DNA of 64,000 bases, taken from Streptomyces sp. AM 2-1-1 (lineage in GTDB: Bacteria; Actinomycetota; Actinomycetes; Streptomycetales; Streptomycetaceae). The DNA lies in the NCBI RefSeq assembly GCF_029167645.1, contig NZ_CP119147.1:1240001-1304000 (forward strand). Direction: 5' to 3'. Numbering within the stretch: the stretch's first letter is position 1; each line of letters starts with the position of its first letter. The position numbers were made by a program, and so were the translations under genes. Below the pieces are notes generated by a model. It saw only the letters and a list, made by a program, of their open reading frames with translations. It was not told the origin of the DNA and searched no databases. Below, piece after piece: positions 42,914 to 51,152 of the stretch.

Positions 42914-42971
42914 CGACCACCCCCACCGGCACCCCCGGACACGCGGGAGCGATCCGGCCGGTTTACGCACC

Positions 42972-43009
42972 CGACACCCGACGACGGAACGTTCCGTCGT
43001 CGGGTGTCG
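42972..43009 (+). terminator. Terminator after whiI (38-bp perfect palindrome)
   Basis: Two 19-base arms meet without a spacer (CGACACCCGACGACGGAAC and its complement). As RNA it would form a long hairpin with a small AACGTT-derived loop. Confidence 0.8.
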
Positions 43010-43033
43010 CGCATACCCGGATACCCTTGACGG

Positions 43034-44320
43034 GTGACCGACGCCCAAGAGACCGCAGCAGACACGACACTGCGAACCACCGGGGGCGCCCCCCCGGACG
43101 ACGTCGCCCCGGCGCCGATCCCCTTGCTGGAACCGCGCGAGGGCATTCCACCGGTGGTGGCGGACGACGACGCCCTCGCCCGGGTGGTCGCCGCCTTCGC
43201 GGCGGGCAGCGGCCCGGTGGCCGTCGACGCCGAGCGCGCCTCCGGCTACCGCTACGGCCAGCGCGCCTACCTCGTACAGCTGCGCCGCGAGGGCGCGGGC
43301 AGCGCCCTGGTGGACCCCGTCGGCTGCCCCGACCTGTCCGGCCTCGGTGAGGCCCTGAGCGGCACCGAGTGGATCCTGCACGCGGCCACCCAGGACCTTC
43401 CCTGCCTGCGCGAAATAGGCATGCTCCCCACGTCCCTCTTCGACACCGAGCTCGCCGGACGGCTGGCCGGGTTCCCCCGGGTCGGCCTCGGCGCGATGGT
43501 GGAGAACGTCCTCGGGTACGCGCTGGAGAAGGGCCACTCCGCGGTGGACTGGTCCACCCGGCCCCTCCCGGACCCGTGGCTGCGCTACGCCGCCCTCGAC
43601 GTCGAACTGCTGATCGATCTGCGGGACGCGCTGGAGAAGGAGCTGGACCGCCAGGGCAAGCTGGAGTGGGCCCACGAGGAGTTCGCCGCCATCGCGTCGG
43701 CGCCGCCCGCCCCGCCGCGCCAGGACCCGTGGCGCCGGACCTCCGGCATGCACAAGGTGCGCCGGCGCCGCCAGCTGGCCGTCGTCCGGGAGCTGTGGGA
43801 GACCCGCGACCGGGTGGCGCAGCGGCGTGACGTCTCCCCCGGCAAGGTGCTCGGCGACGGAGCGATCGTCGAGGCGGCCCTCGCGTTGCCCGCCGACGTC
43901 CAGGCGATGGCGGCCCTGCCCGGTTTCGGACACCGGGTGAACCGGCGCCAGCTGGAGCAGTGGCAGGCGGCCGTGGACCGCGCCAAGGCGCTGCCCGAGT
44001 CCGAGCTGCCGCAGCCCGGCCAGCAGCTCACGGGCCCGCCGCCGCCGCGCGCCTGGGCGGACAAGGACCCGGCGGCCGCCGCCCGGCTCTCGGCCGCCCG
44101 CGCCGCCGTCTCCGACCTCGCCGAGCGGCTGCACCTGCCGCAGGAGAACCTCATCACCCCGGACACCGTGCGCCGGGTCTGCTGGGAACCGCCGAAGAGC
44201 CTCACCCCCGGAGCGGTCGAGGACCTGCTCGCGGGGTACGGCGCTCGGCGCTGGCAGATCGGCCTGGTGGCCCCGCTGCTGCGGGACGCGCTGGACGCGG
44301 GCTCGGGCACGGCTTCCTGA
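43034..44320 (+). CDS. rnd: Ribonuclease D (DEDD exonuclease with HRDC domain)
   Basis: A 428-residue 3'-5' exoribonuclease used in tRNA 3' maturation in other bacteria. Exo I is VAVDAERASGYRYGQRAYL (about 56-74) with the metal Asp and Glu, Exo II is HAATQDLPCLREIG, and Exo III is LRYAALDVELLIDL. The HRDC domain follows (WETRDRVAQRRDVSPGKVLGDGAIVEAA), then a second C-terminal helical repeat (AARLSAARAAVSDLAERLHLPQENL). GTG 43034 starts 25 nt after the whiI terminator palindrome. The order whiI-rnd-fadAB is as I recall it in S. coelicolor. Confidence 0.9.
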   Translation: MTDAQETAADTTLRTTGGAPPDDVAPAPIPLLEPREGIPPVVADDDALARVVAAFAAGSGPVAVDAERASGYRYGQRAYLVQLRREGAGSALVDPVGCPDLSGLGEALSGTEWILHAATQDLPCLREIGMLPTSLFDTELAGRLAGFPRVGLGAMVENVLGYALEKGHSAVDWSTRPLPDPWLRYAALDVELLIDLRDALEKELDRQGKLEWAHEEFAAIASAPPAPPRQDPWRRTSGMHKVRRRRQLAVVRELWETRDRVAQRRDVSPGKVLGDGAIVEAALALPADVQAMAALPGFGHRVNRRQLEQWQAAVDRAKALPESELPQPGQQLTGPPPPRAWADKDPAAAARLSAARAAVSDLAERLHLPQENLITPDTVRRVCWEPPKSLTPGAVEDLLAGYGARRWQIGLVAPLLRDALDAGSGTAS

Positions 44321-44356
44321 CCCTCCCCGGCGGACCGCCGTCCCCCGCCCCGACCC

Positions 44357-44387
44357 CGACACCCCTGGCCGAGCGCCGGGGGTGTCG
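44357..44387 (+). terminator. Terminator after rnd
   Basis: A 12-bp stem (CGACACCCCTGG / CCGGGGGTGTCG, one G-U pair) with a 7-nt loop, 36 nt after the stop codon. Confidence 0.65.
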
Positions 44388-44595
44388 TCGATTCCGGCGC
44401 CCCGGCAGGAGCGAAATCGCGCCAGGTTGACGGCTCGCACTTCCGGTTCGGAGCCGGTGGGACGCGAGTACGACGTGGGTAGGGGGTGGGTGGGGCGCGG
44501 CTCGCGGCGGACCCGCACCGTCCGTCCGGTCCTTCCGTCGGCCGCAGCGCCCGTGTGACCTTCGACGCTCCGGCCACAGGGGGTGGGCAGTCTGG

Positions 44596-44609
44596 TTACC
44601 CGCAAGTAG
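44596..44609 (+). promoter_or_regulatory. Candidate operator of the fadAB operon
   Basis: TTACCCGCAAGTAG has TTAC/GTAG half-sites (one mismatch from a perfect inverted repeat). The shape resembles operators bound by TetR-family fatty-acid regulators. It lies 72 bp before the fadA start. Confidence 0.35.
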
Positions 44610-44681
44610 CATGAGGGCAGGCGGCACGCTTCCGGGCGTGCCCCGCAGCAGTGCCATCCCGCACCCTGGAGGAGAGCCATC

Positions 44682-45908
44682 GTGCCTCGTACCATCCGGG
44701 ACGTCGTCTTCGTCGACGGCGTCCGCACCCCGTTCGGCAAAGCGGGCCCGAAGGGCATCTACCACGAGACCCGCGCCGACGATCTCGTCGTGAAGGCCAT
44801 CCGGGAGCTGCTGCGCCGCAACCCGGACCTGGACCCCGCCAGGATCGACGAGGTCGCCATCGCCGCAACCACCCAGATCGGCGACCAGGGCCTCACCCTC
44901 GGCCGGACCGCCGGAATCCTGGCCGGTCTGCCGCAGTCCGTACCCGGCTACTCGATCGACCGCATGTGCGCGGGCGCGCTGACCGCCGTCACCACGACGG
45001 CCGGCTCCATCGCCTTCGGCGCCTACGACGTCGTCGTGGCCGGTGGTGTCGAGCACATGGGCCGCCACCCCATGGGCGAGGGTGTGGACCCGAACCCGCG
45101 TTTCGTGTCGGAGAAGCTGGTCGACGAGTCCGCCCTCTTCATGGGCATGACCGCCGAGAACCTGCACGACCGCTACCCGCGGATCACCAAGGAGCGCGCG
45201 GACGCCTACGCGGTGCGTTCGCAGGAGAAGGCCGCCAAGGCGTACGCCGACGGCAAGATCCAGCAGGACCTGGTACCGGTCTCGGTGCGCCGCACCAACG
45301 CGGAGGCCGGCGAGACCGGCTGGGGCCTGGTCACCGCCGACGAGCCGATGCGCCCGGGCACCTCGATGGAGTCCCTCGCCGGGCTCAAGACGCCGTTCCG
45401 CCCGCACGGCCGCGTCACCGCGGGCAACGCGGCGGGCCTCAACGACGGCGCCACCGCCTCGCTGCTCGCCGCCGAGGACGTCGCCCGTGAGCTGGGCCTC
45501 CCGGTCCGGATGCGTCTCGTGTCGTACGCCTACGTGGGCGTCGAGCCGGAGGTCATGGGGTACGGCCCCATCCCGGCGACCGAGAAGGCGCTGGCCAAGG
45601 CCGGTCTGAGCATCGACGACATCGGTCTCTTCGAGGTCAACGAGGCGTTCGCCGTCCAGGTGCTCGCCCTGCTCGACCACTACGGCATCGCCGACGACGA
45701 TCCGCGCGTCAACCAGTACGGCGGCGCCATCGCGTACGGCCACCCGCTGGCCTCCTCCGGCGTCCGGCTGATGACCCAGCTGGCCCGCCAGTTCGAGGAG
45801 CAGCCGGAGGTCCGCTACGGCATCACCACGATGTGCGTGGGCTTCGGCATGGGCGCCACCGTCATCTGGGAGAACCCGCACTTCGACGCCGAGGGAGACT
45901 CCGCGTGA
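44682..45908 (+). CDS. fadA: Acetyl-CoA C-acyltransferase (thiolase) FadA
   Basis: A 408-residue thiolase performing the last step of fatty acid beta-oxidation. The acyl-accepting Cys96 lies in IDRMCAGALTAV. The C-terminal catalytic pair is seen in AYGHPLASSGVRLMTQLAR and ITTMCVGFGMGATVIWE. NEAFAVQVLAL is the typical thiolase helix. GTG 44682 has GGAGGAGA upstream. Its TGA overlaps the fadB GTG by 4 nt (GTGA), so the two are coupled and probably form an alpha2-beta2 complex. Confidence 0.95.
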   Translation: MPRTIRDVVFVDGVRTPFGKAGPKGIYHETRADDLVVKAIRELLRRNPDLDPARIDEVAIAATTQIGDQGLTLGRTAGILAGLPQSVPGYSIDRMCAGALTAVTTTAGSIAFGAYDVVVAGGVEHMGRHPMGEGVDPNPRFVSEKLVDESALFMGMTAENLHDRYPRITKERADAYAVRSQEKAAKAYADGKIQQDLVPVSVRRTNAEAGETGWGLVTADEPMRPGTSMESLAGLKTPFRPHGRVTAGNAAGLNDGATASLLAAEDVARELGLPVRMRLVSYAYVGVEPEVMGYGPIPATEKALAKAGLSIDDIGLFEVNEAFAVQVLALLDHYGIADDDPRVNQYGGAIAYGHPLASSGVRLMTQLARQFEEQPEVRYGITTMCVGFGMGATVIWENPHFDAEGDSA

Positions 45909-48034
45909 GCGCCACCACCGAACTTCTGAAGGGGGCGGCCGAGCTCTTCCCGGGCGAGGTCGTCACCGGCGCGCACGTGCGCCACCTCGACCTCCCCGCG
46001 GGCGCGGGCAGGTTCGCGCTCATCACGCTGGACAACGGCCTGGACCACACCAAGCCGACCACCTTCGGCCCGCAGTCGCTGGCCAACCTGGACGCCGCGA
46101 TCGACCAGGTCGAGAAGGAGGCGTCCGAGGGCGCCATCGTCGGTGTCGGCATCACCGGCAAGCCGTTCATCTTCGCGGTGGGCGCCGACCTCAAGGGCGT
46201 CGAGCTGCTGAAGCGTCACGAGGACGCGCTCGCGATCGGCAAGGGCGGCCACGACGTCTTCCGTCGCCTCTCCGGCCTCGCGGTCCCGACCTTCGCGTAC
46301 TACAACGGCGCGGCGATGGGCGGCGGGGTCGAGGTCGGCCTGCACTGCTCGTACCGCACGGTCTCCAAGGCGCTGCCGGCCTTCTCGCTGCCCGAGGTCT
46401 TCCTCGGTCTGGTGCCCGGCTGGGGCGGGTGCGCGCTGCTGCCGAACCTGATCGGCGCCGACCGCGCGGTCTCGGTGATCATCGAGAACTCGCTGAACCA
46501 GAACCGTCAGCTCAAGGGCGCGCAGGTCTTCGAACTCGGCATCGCCGACGCGCTCTTCGACGGCGCGGACTTCCTGGAGCGCTCGCTCGTGTGGACGGCG
46601 TCCGTCCTCAAGGGCGAGACCGTGGTCGAGCGTGCGGAGATCGACCGGGGTGACGCCTGGGACCAGGCCGTCGCGCGCGGCCGGGCGGTCGCGGACTCCA
46701 AGGTGCACGGCGCGGCCCCCGCCGCCTACCGCGCGCTGGAGATCATCGCCGCCGCCAAGGACGGCGACCTGGGCGCCGGCTTCGACGCCGAGGACCGGGC
46801 TCTGGCCGACCTGATCATGAGCGGTGAGCTGCGCTCGGGTCTCTACGCCTTCAACCTGGTGCAGCGGCGCGCCAAGCGCCCGGCCGGCGCTCCGGACAAG
46901 AGCCTGGCCCGTCCGGTCACCAAGGTCGGCGTCGTCGGCGCCGGTCTGATGGCCAGCCAGCTCGCGCTGCTCTTCCTGCGCCGCCTGGAGGTACCGGTCG
47001 TCCTCACGGACATCGACCAGGAGCGCGTCGACAAGGGTGTGGGCTACGTTCACGCCGAGATCGACAAGCTGCTCGCCAAGAAGCGCGTCAACCAGGACAA
47101 GGCCAACCGTCTCAAGGCCCTGGTGACCGGTGTCCTGGACAAGGCGGAGGGCTTCTCCGACGCCGACTTCATCATCGAGGCCGTCTTCGAGGAGATCGGC
47201 GTCAAGCAGCAGGTGTTCGCCGAGGTCGAGGCGGTCGCCCCGGCGCACGCGATCCTCGCCACCAACACCTCCTCCCTCTCCGTCACCGAGATGGCGTCGA
47301 AGCTGAAGAACCCCGAGCGGGTCGTCGGCTTCCACTTCTTCAACCCGGTCGCGATCCTCCCGCTGCTGGAGATCGTGCGCGGCGAGCTGACCGACGACGC
47401 TGCGCTGGCGACGGCGTTCGGCGTGGCCCGGAAGCTGAAGAAGACCGCGGTCCTGGTGAAGGACGCCCCGGCGTTCGTCGTCAACCGCATCCTCACCCGC
47501 TTCATGGGCGAGATCCAGAACGTCATCGACGAGGGCACCCCGGTCGCCGTCGCCGAGCGCGCCGTCGAGCCGCTCGGACTGCCGATGTCTCCGCTGGTCC
47601 TGCTGGAGCTGGTCGGCCCGGCGATCGGGCTGCACGTCTCCGAGACCCTGCACCGCGCGTTCCCGGAGCGCTTCACCGTCTCGGAGAACCTCGCGGCGGT
47701 CGTCAAGGCCGGCAAGCGCGGCTTCTACGTCCACGACTCCGGCGAGCCGGAGCTGGACCCCGAGGTCGCCGCACTCCTGAAGCAGGGCGACACCGTCCTG
47801 ACGGAGGAGCAGACCCGTGACCGTGTCCTGGACGCGGTGGCGCAGGAGATCGGCCTGATGCTCGACGAGGGCGTCGTCGCCGAGGCGCAGGACATCGACC
47901 TCTGCCTGATCACCGGTGCGGGCTGGCCGTTCCACCTGGGCGGTGTCACGCCGTACCTGGACCGGGCCGGCGTCTCCGAGCGGGTGAACGGCAAGCCGTT
48001 CCTGGCACCGGGCGTGGCGAGCGTGCCGGCGTAA
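45905..48034 (+). CDS. fadB: 3-hydroxyacyl-CoA dehydrogenase/enoyl-CoA hydratase FadB
   Basis: A 709-residue bifunctional beta-oxidation enzyme. The N-terminal crotonase domain (1-300) has FIFAVGADLKGVE and YYNGAAMGGGVEVGLH forming the oxyanion hole. The dehydrogenase domain starts near 335 with VGVVGAGLMASQLALLF, followed by ATNTSSLSVTEMASKLKNPERVVGFHFFNPV with the catalytic His, and NRILTRFMGEIQ in the C-terminal domain. It hydrates enoyl-CoA and oxidises the product with NAD. GAGGGAG lies 7 nt before the GTG at 45905 inside the fadA end. Confidence 0.95.
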   Translation: MSATTELLKGAAELFPGEVVTGAHVRHLDLPAGAGRFALITLDNGLDHTKPTTFGPQSLANLDAAIDQVEKEASEGAIVGVGITGKPFIFAVGADLKGVELLKRHEDALAIGKGGHDVFRRLSGLAVPTFAYYNGAAMGGGVEVGLHCSYRTVSKALPAFSLPEVFLGLVPGWGGCALLPNLIGADRAVSVIIENSLNQNRQLKGAQVFELGIADALFDGADFLERSLVWTASVLKGETVVERAEIDRGDAWDQAVARGRAVADSKVHGAAPAAYRALEIIAAAKDGDLGAGFDAEDRALADLIMSGELRSGLYAFNLVQRRAKRPAGAPDKSLARPVTKVGVVGAGLMASQLALLFLRRLEVPVVLTDIDQERVDKGVGYVHAEIDKLLAKKRVNQDKANRLKALVTGVLDKAEGFSDADFIIEAVFEEIGVKQQVFAEVEAVAPAHAILATNTSSLSVTEMASKLKNPERVVGFHFFNPVAILPLLEIVRGELTDDAALATAFGVARKLKKTAVLVKDAPAFVVNRILTRFMGEIQNVIDEGTPVAVAERAVEPLGLPMSPLVLLELVGPAIGLHVSETLHRAFPERFTVSENLAAVVKAGKRGFYVHDSGEPELDPEVAALLKQGDTVLTEEQTRDRVLDAVAQEIGLMLDEGVVAEAQDIDLCLITGAGWPFHLGGVTPYLDRAGVSERVNGKPFLAPGVASVPA

Positions 48035-48052
48035 CACCCGGTGCCGCCGTGG

Positions 48053-48087
48053 ACGGGCCGTACGGATCTCCCTCCCGTACGGCCCGT
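48053..48087 (+). terminator. Terminator after fadAB
   Basis: A 13-bp perfect stem (ACGGGCCGTACGG / CCGTACGGCCCGT) with a 9-nt loop. Confidence 0.75.
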
Positions 48088-48275
48088 TCCCGTGTCCCGC
48101 GGGCGTCCGGCGGGCGGAGGGGTCGTGCACCGTCCCGGAACCGACTCCGTTTCGTACGTACACTCGACGAGCTGTCTATAGTGCTGTGCACCACGAAAGT
48201 CGGACCGGCTCCTCCCCCCACCCGAGTCCATCCAGCCACGGCTCCCCAGCCGCGAGATCAAGGGACTCGAACCCG

Positions 48276-49397
48276 ATGAGCGAAGACGACGCCACGCCTC
48301 CGGACGGCGGGCCCTCCCGTCGGGCCGGGTCCCGGAAGAAGGGCCGCGGAACGGGCGGCACGGGCGGGCGCCCGAAGCGCCGCCGCGGTCTCAGGATCGC
48401 CCTCGTCGTCCTGCTGCTCCTGCTGATCGCCGGCGCCGGTTCCGCGTACTGGATGTACCGCGACCTCGACAACAACATCAAGGCCGTCGACATCGACTCC
48501 GGACTCGTCGAGAAGGAGCGGCCGGAGAAGCTGCCCACGTCCGGTCAGAACCTCCTCGTGCTCGGCTCCGACTCGCGCGCCGGGGCGGAGAACAAGGAGC
48601 TCGGCGGCGGAGGCGGCGTGAGCGGCGCACGGTCCGACACGGCGATGGTGGTGCACATACCCGAGGGCCGCGCCCGGGCGTTCGCCATCTCGATCCCCCG
48701 CGACACCCTGGTGACCCGGCCCGAGTGCGTGAAGGGCGACGGATCGACCCTGGCCTCCGCCGAGCGCGTCATGTTCAACTCGGTCTACTCGCAGGTGGGT
48801 CCCGCCTGCGTGGTCAAGACCGTGGAGAAGATGTCCGGGGTCAGGATCGACCACTACCTGGAGATCAACTTCGCCGGATTCAAGGGCCTGGTCGACGCCA
48901 TAGGCGGTGTCACCGTCGAGGTCGACGAGCCCATCAAGGACAGTGCGAGCGGCCTGGACCTCTCGGCCGGCACGCACAAGCTCGACGGAACCGAGTCCCT
49001 CGCCTTCGTCCGGACCCGCCACGGCATCGGGGACGGCAGCGACCTCGGCCGGATCGGCCTTCAGCAGCAGTTCCTCTTCGCGCTGCTGAAGGAGGTCAAG
49101 AAGCAGGACCTGCTGGGCAGTCCGACCAAGTCGTACAAGATCGCCAGCGCCGCCACCGAGTCGCTGACCACCGACTCCAGCCTCGCCTCGCTGAAGTCCC
49201 TCGCCGAGTTCGCCCGCTCGATGAACGGGGTCGACCCCGCGTCGATGGAGACGATCATGCTGCCGGTCCAGTACGACGAGCGGGACCCGAACCGGGTGGT
49301 GGCCGCGCATCCCCAGTCCGACGACCTGTGGAAGGCGATCCGGGAGGACGCCACCATCCCGGAGTCCGCGAAGAAGTCCCCGGCCACCGGCGGCTGA
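48276..49397 (+). CDS. LytR-CpsA-Psr (LCP) family cell-wall ligase
   Basis: A 373-residue membrane-anchored protein. A basic N-terminus and one signal-anchor helix (LRIALVVLLLLLIAGAGSAYWMY, about 39-61) place the catalytic domain outside. The LCP domain has LLVLGSDSRAG, GARSDTAMVVHI with the conserved Arg/Asp pair, FAISIPRDTLV, INFAGFKGLVDAIGGVTVEV and LAFVRTRHG. These enzymes attach undecaprenyl-linked glycopolymers to peptidoglycan, so this one could act on the polymer made by the Stealth/GT4 block; that is inference. ATG 48276 is chosen (AAGGGA about 10 nt upstream). The upstream 240 bp have AT-rich TCTATAGTG near 48175, a candidate -10. Confidence 0.93.
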   Translation: MSEDDATPPDGGPSRRAGSRKKGRGTGGTGGRPKRRRGLRIALVVLLLLLIAGAGSAYWMYRDLDNNIKAVDIDSGLVEKERPEKLPTSGQNLLVLGSDSRAGAENKELGGGGGVSGARSDTAMVVHIPEGRARAFAISIPRDTLVTRPECVKGDGSTLASAERVMFNSVYSQVGPACVVKTVEKMSGVRIDHYLEINFAGFKGLVDAIGGVTVEVDEPIKDSASGLDLSAGTHKLDGTESLAFVRTRHGIGDGSDLGRIGLQQQFLFALLKEVKKQDLLGSPTKSYKIASAATESLTTDSSLASLKSLAEFARSMNGVDPASMETIMLPVQYDERDPNRVVAAHPQSDDLWKAIREDATIPESAKKSPATGG

Positions 49398-49427
49398 GCC
49401 CGACGTCGCCGGGCCGCGGGTGCGGCA

Positions 49428-49464
49428 GAGGGGGCGTGCGGTCATCCCGACCGCACGCCCCCTC
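49428..49464. terminator. Bidirectional terminator between LCP and permease genes
   Basis: A 16-bp perfect stem (49428-49443 with 49449-49464) and an ATCCC loop between convergent genes, followed by CTTGTC. Confidence 0.9.
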
Positions 49465-49476
49465 CTTGTCCGCGCG

Positions 49477-50982
49477 TCACTTCCGGACGGTCTCCAGCCG
49501 GCTGTGCCGGCGTCCGTACACGAAGTAGATGACGATGCCCAGCGCCATCCAGATCGCGAACCGGAGCCAGGTCTCCACCGGCAGGTTGAGCATCAGCCAG
49601 ACCGAGGCGGCCACCGACACGACCGGGAGCAGCGGCACCCACGGGGTGCGGAAGGACCGGGGCAGGTCGGGGCGGGTGCGGCGCAGCACGATCACGCCGA
49701 GGGCGACGACCACGAACGCGAAGAGCGTCCCGATGTTCACCAGGGTCGCCAGCTCGTCGATGCTGGTGAAGCCGGCGACGATCGCGATGACGACGCCGAG
49801 CAGGATCGTCGGACGGTAGGGGGTGCCGTACTTCGGGTGGGTCACCGAGAAGAACCGGGGCAGCAGCCCGTCCCGGCTCATCGCGAAGAAGACCCGGGAC
49901 TGGCCGAGCAGCAGGATCATGCAGACGACGGTGAGGCCGACCGCGGCGCCGAAGCTGATGATGCCCGCGTAGAAGGGGTGGCCGACCGCCTTGAAGGCGT
50001 CCGCCAGGGGGGCGCTCACGGAGAGTTCGGTGTAGTGCTGCATGCCGGTGACCACGACGGAGACGGCGACGTAGAGCACCGTGCAGATGAGGAGCGACCC
50101 GAGGATGCCCCGGGGCATGTCGCGCTGCGGGTGCCGGGTCTCCTCGGCCGCGGTGGCGACCACGTCGAAGCCGATGAAGGCGAAGAAGACGACGGAGGCG
50201 GCGGTGAAGATGCCCATCACCCCGAAGTTGGTGGGCGCGTAGCCGAACAGCGCCTGGACCAGAGGGGAGTCCAGCCCGGTGCCGGAGGGCTGCGGCTCGG
50301 CCTCGGGGATGAAGGGCGAGTAGTTGGCGGTGTCGATGAAGAAGAGCCCGGCGACGATCACGATCAGCACGACGGCGACCTTGATCGCCACCACGACGGT
50401 GGTCACCCGCGCCGAGAGCTTCATGCCGAGTACGAGGACGGCGGTGAGGACCAGGACGAGGACGAAGGCGAGGACGTCGAATCCGAAGCCGCTCGCCACG
50501 TCGGGCCCCGCGAGGGCGTCGGGCAGGGACCACCCCGCGTTGTCGAGCAGCGAGCGGACGTACCCCGACCAGCCGACGGCGACCACTGCGGTGCCCAGCG
50601 CGAACTCCAGCACCAGGTCCCAGCCGATGATCCACGCCACCAGCTCGCCGAGCGAGGCGTAGGAGAAGGTGTACGCGGAACCCGCCACCGGGACCGTGGA
50701 GGCGAACTCGGCGTAGCAGAGGGCGGCCAGCGCGCAGACCGCACCGGCCACCGCGAAGGCGATGGCGGTGGCGGGGCCCGCGGTCTCCTTGGCGACCTTG
50801 CCGGTGAGGACGAAGATGCCGGTGCCGATGACGACACCGACCCCGAAGACCGTGAGGTCCAGGGCGGAGAGCGACTTCCTGAGCGCGTGCTCGGGCTCCT
50901 CGGTGTCCCGCATGGACTGTTCGATCGTCTTGGTCCGGAACAGCCCGTCCCGGCCGGGGGGTGTCCCCTGCTCCACGCTCAC
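49477..50982 (-). CDS. APC family amino acid permease
   Basis: A 501-residue integral membrane protein with about twelve transmembrane helices. The APC signature in the first helix pair is FGVGVVIGTGIFVLTGKVA, then AGPATAIAFAVAGAVCALAALCYAEFASTVPVAGSAYTF, and FFAFIGFDVVATAAEETRHPQRDMPRGI in TM6-7, typical of cationic amino acid transporter-like members. Substrate is not determined. GTG at 50980-50982 is preferred because GGAGGT lies 6 nt upstream; an in-frame GTG at 51000 would sit before that site. Confidence 0.92.
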   Translation of the reverse strand: MSVEQGTPPGRDGLFRTKTIEQSMRDTEEPEHALRKSLSALDLTVFGVGVVIGTGIFVLTGKVAKETAGPATAIAFAVAGAVCALAALCYAEFASTVPVAGSAYTFSYASLGELVAWIIGWDLVLEFALGTAVVAVGWSGYVRSLLDNAGWSLPDALAGPDVASGFGFDVLAFVLVLVLTAVLVLGMKLSARVTTVVVAIKVAVVLIVIVAGLFFIDTANYSPFIPEAEPQPSGTGLDSPLVQALFGYAPTNFGVMGIFTAASVVFFAFIGFDVVATAAEETRHPQRDMPRGILGSLLICTVLYVAVSVVVTGMQHYTELSVSAPLADAFKAVGHPFYAGIISFGAAVGLTVVCMILLLGQSRVFFAMSRDGLLPRFFSVTHPKYGTPYRPTILLGVVIAIVAGFTSIDELATLVNIGTLFAFVVVALGVIVLRRTRPDLPRSFRTPWVPLLPVVSVAASVWLMLNLPVETWLRFAIWMALGIVIYFVYGRRHSRLETVRK

Positions 50983-51068
50983 CCGCGTACCTCCACGCAC
51001 TCGTCGTGGGCGCCATCATGGGGAGCCCGTCCGCGCGCGGCGCGCCCTGCGGGGCATGTCGCGCGAAC

Positions 51069-51109
51069 GGGCCGGTGCCACCACCCGTACAGGGAGGCGG
51101 CACCGGCCC
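51069..51109 (-). terminator. Terminator after dxs
   Basis: An 11-bp perfect stem (GGGCCGGTGCC / GGCACCGGCCC) with a 19-nt loop, between the 3' end of dxs and the permease gene start. Confidence 0.6.
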
Positions 51110-51152
51110 ATTCGGCGGTACGCGGGGTGCTCCGGTCGCCCGGCGCCACGGG

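Larger units (their letters stand above)
44321..44681. other. Non-coding gap ahead of fadAB
   Basis: This 361-bp gap holds the rnd terminator (44357-44387), a candidate operator (44596-44609), and a small stem GGCACGC/GCGTGCC (44623-44642) in the probable fadA leader, followed by the strong Shine-Dalgarno GGAGGAGA just before fadA. I see no gene in it. Confidence 0.55.

Noticed and set aside
48137..48181. Sigma-E-like promoter (GGAAC at 48137) before the LCP gene
   Set aside because: The expected -10 (TCT-type) is not found at 15-17 nt spacing. Only an isolated TATAGT is present further downstream.
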